This document shows, piece after piece, positions 6,223 to 10,865 of a stretch of 10,865 bases of DNA. Source of the DNA: an uncultured Corynebacterium sp. GTDB lineage: Bacteria > Actinomycetota > Actinomycetes > Mycobacteriales > Mycobacteriaceae. Both the position numbers and the translations under genes were made by a program. The stretch is taken from assembly GCF_946998835.1 (NCBI RefSeq), contig NZ_CAMQAZ010000045.1, positions 1-10,865 of the forward strand, in the 5' to 3' direction. Position 1 is the stretch's first letter; each line of letters starts with the position of its first letter. Below the pieces are notes generated by a model. It had not been told where the DNA came from. It saw nothing but the letters and a program-made list of their open reading frames with translations, and made no database searches.

Positions 6223-6378
6223 TGGGTGCGGTTTGCGGGTGCGGGTGACGGTGGCGGGTGCGGGTAGGCGGAAATGCGAACTTCGCGTCGGCTTCGCGTA
6301 CGAAAAGGCACGAATAATCTAGTTCCCTGCTTGATTCTCCGCTCCGCCCCTCACCTGTCAATTCCGACCCTCACCTGC

Positions 6379-6444
6379 CGATGAGGTATTCACACATCGA
6401 TGAGCTATAGCCTGGCCACAAGTGAATAGCTCATCGATATGAGC
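6379..6444. repeat. Inverted-repeat element, complete copy
   Basis: The inner pair is perfect: 6396-6408 (ATCGATGAGCTAT) with 6426-6438 (ATAGCTCATCGAT), loop 17 bases. An outer pair uses the same right arm: 6379-6393 (CGATGAGGTATTCAC) with 6422-6436, 14 of 15 matching. A third option pairs GCTCAT (6429-6434) with ATGAGC (6439-6444). The right arm can thus choose between three partners. The first 48 bases (6379-6426) recur at 10818-10865 with 40 identities. No T run follows, so a simple intrinsic terminator is unlikely. It could be a REP/MITE-like dispersed element, a regulatory RNA or a protein-binding site. Confidence 0.85.
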
Positions 6445-6511
6445 GCAGGCAGAACCAATACCGCGCGCATAAGTGCCGGAGAACCATCGATAAGTCGGGC
6501 AGACAAAAAGA

Positions 6512-6532
6512 CCCGCACCTTATCGGTGCGGG
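6512..6532 (-). terminator. Intrinsic terminator of tRNA-Arg
   Basis: CCCGCACC (6512-6519) pairs perfectly with GGTGCGGG (6525-6532) around a 5-base loop. On the minus strand the stem is followed by TCTTTTTGTCT, a good T tract. It begins 10 bases beyond the tRNA-Arg 3' end. On the plus strand only a weak tail (CCTGCTTT) follows. Confidence 0.88.
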
Positions 6533-6541
6533 CCTGCTTTG

Positions 6542-6614
6542 TGCGCCCGAAGGGATTCGAACCCCTAACCTTCTGATCCGTAGTCAGATGCTCTATCCGT
6601 TGAGCTACGGGCGC
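6542..6614 (-). tRNA. tRNA-Arg(ACG)
   Basis: On the minus strand, acceptor arms GCGCCCG/CGGGCGC pair fully with discriminator A. The D arm is GCTC...GAGC, the anticodon stem TCTGA/TCAGA encloses CTACGGA (anticodon ACG), and the T arm is AGGGG TTCGAAT CCCTT. The length is 73 nt without an encoded CCA, unlike the tRNA-Ser in this window. The A34 of this tRNA is the known substrate of TadA, whose gene is at 2013-2579. A T-tailed terminator lies just downstream and a candidate promoter at 6673-6700. Confidence 0.97.
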
Positions 6615-6672
6615 ATTATGTTGTTATTCAGCGACTCTGGGGTAATTCCCTCAGCCCCTGCAACGAATAGAT

Positions 6673-6700
6673 ACTTTACTCATCCTGCGAAGTTTTACAA
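6673..6700 (-). promoter_or_regulatory. Candidate promoter of tRNA-Arg
   Basis: On the minus strand TTGTAA (6700-6695), a 16-base spacer and TAAAGT (6678-6673, fitting TANANT) would start transcription about 50 bases before the tRNA 5' end. It lies in the AT-richer part of the spacer between purL and the tRNA, where nothing else needs a promoter. Confidence 0.5.
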
Positions 6701-6793
6701 AATCGCCTGTTCAAGCAACCTTTTTGGGCACTTATTCAAGTACATATTCGTTGCACATTAACAACAGGTTTCGTTGCGGTTACCCCGGTCTAA

Positions 6794-6811
6794 CCGGCCC
6801 CCGGAGGCCGG
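6794..6811 (-). terminator. Weak hairpin downstream of purL
   Basis: CCGGCC (6794-6799) and GGCCGG (6806-6811) form a 6-bp GC stem with a 6-base loop, 29 bases after the purL stop. A neighbouring pair CGGTTA/TAACCG can fold beside it. No T run follows on the minus strand. It may be an RNA 3'-end structure or nothing more than GC-rich sequence. Confidence 0.3.
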
Positions 6812-6840
6812 CACCGGCGCGGACCGGAGAAACCGAGGAA

Positions 6841-9800
6841 CTACTCGCCGCGAACCCAGCGGACAGCGTTGCCGAAGATGTCCTGCTCACCAATGCCCGG
6901 GATGTTGCGCATCAGGCCTTCGCGGAAACGCTCCGGGTGGCCCATCTTGCCCAGAATCCTGCCGTCAGCACTGACAATGCCCTCGATGGCGTAGGAGGAA
7001 CCGTTCGGGTTGGCTGGCGCTTCCATCGTCGGCACGCCCTCGGCATCGCCATCGGTATCGACGTACTGGAAAGCGACCTGGCCGGCCTCGAACAGGCGGC
7101 GAGCCTCGTCCTCGGAAACCACGAAACGGCCCTCGCCGTGAGAAACCGGCATGAGGTGGGTCTGACCCGGCTCGAATCCGCGCAGCCACGGGGAATCCAC
7201 GGTAGCCACGCGGGTGGTGGCGATACGGGAAACGTGACGCAGCTGGCGGTTGTGGGCCAGGGTCGGTGAGTCCTCACGGAGCTGCGCCGGGTCGCCATAC
7301 GGCAGGAAGCCGGACTTGACCAGAGCCTGGAAACCGTTACAAATACCGAGCACAAGACCGTTGTCGGCCACAAACTCCTTGACGGCGGCTGCGACATCGT
7401 CGGAACGCAGGAACGCGGCGATGAACTTGGCGGACCCGTCCGGCTCATCACCCAGGGAGAAGCCGCCGGAGAAGGCGAGGATATCGGCGTCCTGAAGCTT
7501 CTCGATAAACGCCTTCGTGTCCTCCGCCAGCATTGCCGGGGTCAGGTTGCGGATCACGTGGAACTCGTAGGCAGCGCCAGCCGCGACGAACGCCTCGGCC
7601 ATGTCGTACTCGGAGTTGGTGCCCGGGAAGACCGGCAACAGCACGTGGACATCCTTCTTGCCCGGGCTCTGCAGGTCGGTCTCGGTCTCGTTGACCTGAT
7701 TAGCGAACTCCGGCAGGGCCGCGCCCTCGTACTCATTGAGTGGGAAGACGTCACGGTAACCGGACTCCATCGCCTCCAGCGCCTCGGCGACAGTGAAGGA
7801 CTCCTCGCCAAAGCACAAGGTACCCGACTCATCGGTGGCGCCAATCTTCACGGCACCCTCAACGGCCCCCGCAATAGCCCCCTCAACAGCCTGACCAGCC
7901 GGAACAGCCACAACGATGGAGCCCAGTGGAGCCTCCGGCAGCGATGCCTCCAGGCCCACGCCGTTGCCCACAGCCATGTTGACCAGGGTCGCAGCCAAAT
8001 CTGCATTGGCAACAGCCGAAGCAGCAGCCGGACGCAGCTCGCGCACAGCAGCAAACAGCTCGTTGAGCTGCTCGTAGTTCGGCTCCCCGGACTCGAGCGG
8101 CTTGTGCGCAAACAGGTACAGGTCAAAGTTACCGGCCGGGATTGCGGCGGATACGGCGTCGGTCTCGTCCATCGCAGCGACTGCGAAGGTCACCAGGGTC
8201 GCCGGCACGTGCAGGTCCTCACCGTAGGTGCCGGACATGGAGTCCTTACCGCCAATGGCCGCAACCTGGAAGCCATCCTGAGCTTCCAGCAGACCGAGCA
8301 GCGCCTGCGCAACCTCACCCCAGCGCTGTGGATCCTGGTCCAGGCGCTGGAAGTACTCCTGCACACTCAGCCAGGCACCGCGCGGATCGCCACCGGCCGC
8401 TGCGAGCTTAGCCAGAGCCTCCACCACGGAGTAGGAACCCATGAGGTACGGGGACTCGTCGGCAAGCGATGGCGAGTAACCCCACGTCATGATGGATGCG
8501 GTGGTCGTGCCGCCATCGACCGGCAGCGTCTGAATCGACGCCTGCTCGTCGGTCTTCTGCGACGCGCCGCCGTACGGCATGAGCACGGTGGAGCGGCCGA
8601 CGGTCGAGTCGAACTGCTCGATCATGCCCTCCTGGGAGCCCGCCGTCGCCGCACGCAGCGACTCAAGCACACTCGCCGGAGCCTGCTTTACGACGCCGCC
8701 CTCCCCAGCAACCATCTCGACGTTCTGGGCGCGGTCGGCGCCGTTGGTGTCGATGAACTCACGGGAGAGGTCGAACACGACCTCGTCACCCATGAACATG
8801 CGCAGACGACCAGTGTCGGTGATGTCGGCCAGCGCGACTGCCTCGATGTTCTCCTCGGCAGCGGCGGCGATGATGAAGTCGGCATCCTCCGGGCGCACGA
8901 CCAGCGCCATGCGCTCCTGGGACTCGGAAATTGCAATCTCGCGGGCGTTCAGACCGGCGTACTTCAGTGGCACACGCTCGAGGTGAATGTCGATGGAGTC
9001 AGCCAGCTCACCGACCGCGACGGACACGCCACCTGCACCGAAGTCATTACAGCGGACAATCTTGGTGGCGACGTCCTCGCGGCGGAACAGGCGCTGAATC
9101 TTGCGCTCGTTGACCGGGTTGCCCTTCTGCACCTCGGCACCGGAACGGCCCAGCGAGTCCTCATCGTGAGCCTTCGACGAACCGGTCGCACCGCCGACAC
9201 CGTCACGGCCGGTGCGGCCACCGAGCATAATCACCACATCGCCCGGCGCGGGTTCGAGGCGCTTGACGTTGTCTGCCGGAGCAGCGGCGACGACGGCTCC
9301 GAGCTCCATTCGCTTAGCGACGTATCCCGGGTGGACCAGCTCGCGCACACCAGTGGTGGCCAGACCGATCTGGTTGCCGTAGGAGGAATAGCCAGCTGCG
9401 GCGCGGGAAGAGATGTCGCGCTGCGGCAGCTTGCCCTCGAGAGTCTGCTCACGCGGGGTGTTGATGTCACCTGCGCCGGACAGACGCATGGCCTGGTAGA
9501 CCCAGGAGCGACCCGACAGCGGGTCACGGATCGCGCCACCGAGACAGGTGGAGGCGCCACCGAACGGCTCGATCTCGGTCGGGTGGTTGTGGGTCTCGTT
9601 CTTGAACATGAGGAGCCACTTGCGGTCGTCACCCTCGACGTCGACGTAGACCGAGCAGGCGTTGATTTCCTCGGAGACTTCCTGGTCGTCCATAACGCCC
9701 GTGCGACGCAGTTCGCGGCCCATGATGGTGCCCATGTCCATCAGGGTGCGTGGCTTGTGAGTGCGGCCGTTGAGCTCACGCAGCTCGTCGTAGCGACGCA

Positions 9801-10512
9801 GCGCACGGTCGAGCTGTGCGGCAAAGCGCGGCTCGTTGTTCTCGATGGAGGTCAGCTCGGTGTTGAAGGTGGTGTGGCGGCAGTGGTCCGACCAGTAGGT
9901 GTCCAGTGCGGACAGCTCCACCTCGGTCGGAGTGCGGCCCTCGGAGCGGAAGTAATCCTGGATGGTCTTCAGGTCGGCCAGCGACATGGCCATGCCATCT
10001 GCTGCGAGCAGCTCGGTCAGGTCTTCGTCATCCAGCTCGGTGAAGCCCGGGTACTCCTTCAGCGGCTCAATTTCGCCCATGCTCGGACGGCGCAGAACGC
10101 TCAGGTCCTTCTCCCCCGACTCGACCGGGTTAATGAGGAAGGAACGCACGGTGTCGTTCACCGGTGCGTCGAAAACGTAGAGCGTGGCCGAGGTAATCTG
10201 CGTGCGGGTTTCCGGCCGGAGCAGGCGCAGGGCCTGCTCGGCGGCATCGGCACGCTGGTCGTACTGGCCTGGAAGTGGCTCAACTGCGAGGTAGTTACCC
10301 AGCTCGGCGGGGGCTGGGAGCTCGACCAGCTCGTCGACACGCGAATCAGCAACTACCGACTCGCGCAGCGCGACAAGATCCTCCTCCGTCGCATCGAAAG
10401 CATCGTAGAGATAGTAGATTGCCACCTCGCCGTCCTGGCCGATCGAGGACAGCAGCGTAGCTTCCTCGTTGCGGAACTCGGGCTTACGGCGAACGGCTAG
10501 ACGGGCGTCCAT
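6841..10512 (-). CDS. purL: Phosphoribosylformylglycinamidine synthase, one-chain form
   Basis: Fourth step of purine synthesis: FGAR + glutamine + ATP to FGAM, in the cytosol. At 1223 residues, one chain carries an N-terminal PurS-like part (about 1-130), a linker, two AIR-synthase-like halves and a C-terminal glutamine amidotransferase. Motifs: YWSDHCRHTTF (206-216), KNETHNHPTEIEPFGG (304-319), GGRTGRDGVGGATGSS (431-446), DFGAGG (490-495), IGGKDSMSG (753-761), then the glutaminase: PVFPGTNSE (960-968), nucleophile Cys1058 in GICNGFQ, and His1192/Glu1194 in GHPE. The GGRTGRDG block resembles, from memory, the one-chain enzymes of Firmicutes and Bifidobacterium rather than the separate PurS, PurQ and PurL of most actinobacteria. 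AGGAG at 10522-10518 stands 5 bases before ATG 10512; the TTG one codon earlier is too close to it. Intact, no frameshift. No other pur gene is in view. A 980-codon open frame on the other strand is its shadow. Confidence 0.96.
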   Translation of the reverse strand: MDARLAVRRKPEFRNEEATLLSSIGQDGEVAIYYLYDAFDATEEDLVALRESVVADSRVDELVELPAPAELGNYLAVEPLPGQYDQRADAAEQALRLLRPETRTQITSATLYVFDAPVNDTVRSFLINPVESGEKDLSVLRRPSMGEIEPLKEYPGFTELDDEDLTELLAADGMAMSLADLKTIQDYFRSEGRTPTEVELSALDTYWSDHCRHTTFNTELTSIENNEPRFAAQLDRALRRYDELRELNGRTHKPRTLMDMGTIMGRELRRTGVMDDQEVSEEINACSVYVDVEGDDRKWLLMFKNETHNHPTEIEPFGGASTCLGGAIRDPLSGRSWVYQAMRLSGAGDINTPREQTLEGKLPQRDISSRAAAGYSSYGNQIGLATTGVRELVHPGYVAKRMELGAVVAAAPADNVKRLEPAPGDVVIMLGGRTGRDGVGGATGSSKAHDEDSLGRSGAEVQKGNPVNERKIQRLFRREDVATKIVRCNDFGAGGVSVAVGELADSIDIHLERVPLKYAGLNAREIAISESQERMALVVRPEDADFIIAAAAEENIEAVALADITDTGRLRMFMGDEVVFDLSREFIDTNGADRAQNVEMVAGEGGVVKQAPASVLESLRAATAGSQEGMIEQFDSTVGRSTVLMPYGGASQKTDEQASIQTLPVDGGTTTASIMTWGYSPSLADESPYLMGSYSVVEALAKLAAAGGDPRGAWLSVQEYFQRLDQDPQRWGEVAQALLGLLEAQDGFQVAAIGGKDSMSGTYGEDLHVPATLVTFAVAAMDETDAVSAAIPAGNFDLYLFAHKPLESGEPNYEQLNELFAAVRELRPAAASAVANADLAATLVNMAVGNGVGLEASLPEAPLGSIVVAVPAGQAVEGAIAGAVEGAVKIGATDESGTLCFGEESFTVAEALEAMESGYRDVFPLNEYEGAALPEFANQVNETETDLQSPGKKDVHVLLPVFPGTNSEYDMAEAFVAAGAAYEFHVIRNLTPAMLAEDTKAFIEKLQDADILAFSGGFSLGDEPDGSAKFIAAFLRSDDVAAAVKEFVADNGLVLGICNGFQALVKSGFLPYGDPAQLREDSPTLAHNRQLRHVSRIATTRVATVDSPWLRGFEPGQTHLMPVSHGEGRFVVSEDEARRLFEAGQVAFQYVDTDGDAEGVPTMEAPANPNGSSYAIEGIVSADGRILGKMGHPERFREGLMRNIPGIGEQDIFGNAVRWVRGE

Positions 10513-10553
10513 CAAGGCTCCTATCGAATTACGGGGAGGGCAACCGGGGTCTA

Positions 10554-10582
10554 AGTCTATTGCAACTGTTCAGGATAGGAAA
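10554..10582 (-). promoter_or_regulatory. Candidate promoter of purL
   Basis: On the minus strand TAGACT (10559-10554), fitting TANANT, is preceded after 17 bases by the weak TTTCCT (10582-10577). The leader would be about 35 bases with the AGGAG site near its end. That is too short to hold a purine riboswitch, and I see no such fold. Low certainty. Confidence 0.35.
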
Positions 10583-10747
10583 ATGTTCCCCAGTGCGTGA
10601 GGTGGAAGGCGCTTGGCGGAAGCCCCGATTGACCAAGTACAAGGCCAGGCTAATCGGATTCGACCGAGCAAAGGCTGCGCGGGGGTGTTGGAGGTACGGC
10701 CGTGGTGGCTCAAGGAGGTGGTGAGTCGGGCGGCAGGTCCGGGTTGG

Positions 10748-10789
10748 TGCCTGGTGCTGCGCGTTGCTGCCTGGTGCTGCGCGTTGCTG
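10748..10789. repeat. 20-bp perfect tandem duplication
   Basis: The unit at 10748-10767 (TGCCTGGTGCTGCGCGTTGC) is repeated identically at 10768-10787, and the first two bases recur again at 10788-10789. It is non-coding and probably a recent slippage or duplication event. Confidence 0.88.
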
Positions 10790-10817
10790 AAACAAGGGAG
10801 CTGGTTCGTTGTCTTAT

Positions 10818-10865
10818 CGATGCATAGTTCACCCATCGATTCGCTATAGCCTGGCCACAAGTGAA
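10818..10865. repeat. Inverted-repeat element, second copy, cut by window edge
   Basis: It aligns without gaps to 6379-6426 (40 of 48 identical, same orientation, offset 4439). The last 23 bases (10843-10865) are identical to 6404-6426. The eight differences all fall in the left arms and next to them: 10823-10827, 10833 and 10841-10842. The right arm is outside the window, so it cannot be seen whether it carries compensating changes. Confidence 0.8.

Larger units (their letters stand above)
6101..6541. other. Gene-free region with repeats
   Basis: These 441 bases hold no credible gene. In order they contain the candidate -10 of the LLM gene, a 16-bp G-rich tandem repeat with a long run of GGG tracts (6191-6260), a 15-bp imperfect direct repeat (TCCGCCCCTCACCTG at 6343-6357, TCCGACCCTCACCTG at 6363-6377), an inverted-repeat element (6379-6444) and the tRNA-Arg terminator (6512-6532). 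Confidence 0.7.
10516..10865. other. Gene-free region upstream of purL
   Basis: These 350 bases to the window edge contain the candidate purL promoter, a 20-bp tandem duplication (10748-10789) and the left part of a second inverted-repeat element (10818-10865). Open frames on both strands (for example 10529-10795 and 10570-10860, minus) have no recognisable protein character and cross the repeats, so I do not call them. Confidence 0.6.

Noticed and set aside
6101..6361. Upstream extension of the LLM oxidoreductase frame
   Set aside because: The added 87 residues are Pro/His/Arg-rich, come from the G-rich tandem repeat, and precede the conserved N-terminus of the family.
6396..6438. Intrinsic terminator
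   Set aside because: The perfect 13-bp stem is AT/GC mixed with a 17-base loop and no T run on either side; a proper terminator for the tRNA lies 75 bp away.
7558..10500. A 980-codon open frame on the plus strand opposite purL
   Set aside because: It is the mirror of a highly biased GC-rich gene. Its translation is rich in His, Arg, Gln and Val with no recognisable domain, while the minus strand carries a complete enzyme with all its motifs.
10513..10560. Purine riboswitch or attenuator in the purL leader
   Set aside because: The leader from the candidate start site is only about 35 bases, with no aptamer-like stems.
6379..10865. Attachment sites of an integrated element, suggested by direct copies near a tRNA
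   Set aside because: There is no integrase, excisionase or phage-like gene between them, the copies do not overlap the tRNA 3' end, and the content is tRNA-Arg plus purL. Kept only as a low-ranked finding about shared repeats.
1..10865. CRISPR array, insertion sequence, phage or toxin-antitoxin genes
   Set aside because: No regularly spaced repeats, transposase motifs or paired small genes of that kind were found on either strand.

Overview
The window is high-GC actinobacterial DNA, most probably from a Corynebacterium. The main evidence is a meso-diaminopimelate dehydrogenase closely resembling the C. glutamicum enzyme as I remember it. Supporting evidence is the actinobacterial pair of tadA and its acidic associated protein, GTG/TTG start options, and TANANT-type -10 hexamers, two of them so close to the start codon that the mRNAs may be leaderless. 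No phage, transposase, CRISPR array or integrase is visible; this is largely housekeeping chromosome.

Layout, left to right. A tRNA-Ser(CGA) gene lies on the minus strand (131-221) with a hairpin beyond its 3' end. After a 321-bp gap comes ddh on the plus strand (543-1523). It converges, across a strong bidirectional terminator (1603-1652), on a small CsbD-like stress protein gene on the minus strand (1687-1875). Upstream of that, also on the minus strand, tadA (2013-2579) overlaps the end of the tRNA adenosine deaminase-associated protein gene (2569-3126). Divergent from this pair, only 38 bp away, is tyrA (3165-4190, GTG start), followed after 9 bp by a short family III CoA-transferase-like gene (4200-5048). 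These converge on a luciferase-like flavin oxidoreductase gene (5111-6100, minus).

A 441-bp gene-free stretch (6101-6541) follows. It holds a G-rich 16-bp tandem repeat, a 15-bp imperfect direct repeat and a conspicuous inverted-repeat element. Then come tRNA-Arg(ACG) on the minus strand (6542-6614) with its terminator and a candidate promoter, and a very long purL (6841-10512, minus) encoding a one-chain FGAM synthase of about 1223 residues. The last 350 bp hold a candidate purL promoter, a 20-bp tandem duplication and a second copy of the inverted-repeat element, cut by the window edge.

Functionally the genes cover lysine/cell-wall diaminopimelate synthesis (ddh), tyrosine synthesis (tyrA), wobble inosine formation in tRNA (tadA and partner), de novo purine synthesis (purL), two tRNAs, a stress protein and two enzymes of unknown substrate. 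The two most interesting points are the dispersed element near 6379-6444 and 10818-10865, which has two mutually exclusive pairings, and the fused PurL, which is not the PurS/PurQ/PurL arrangement I would expect in a Corynebacterium. I found no clearly new multi-gene system.
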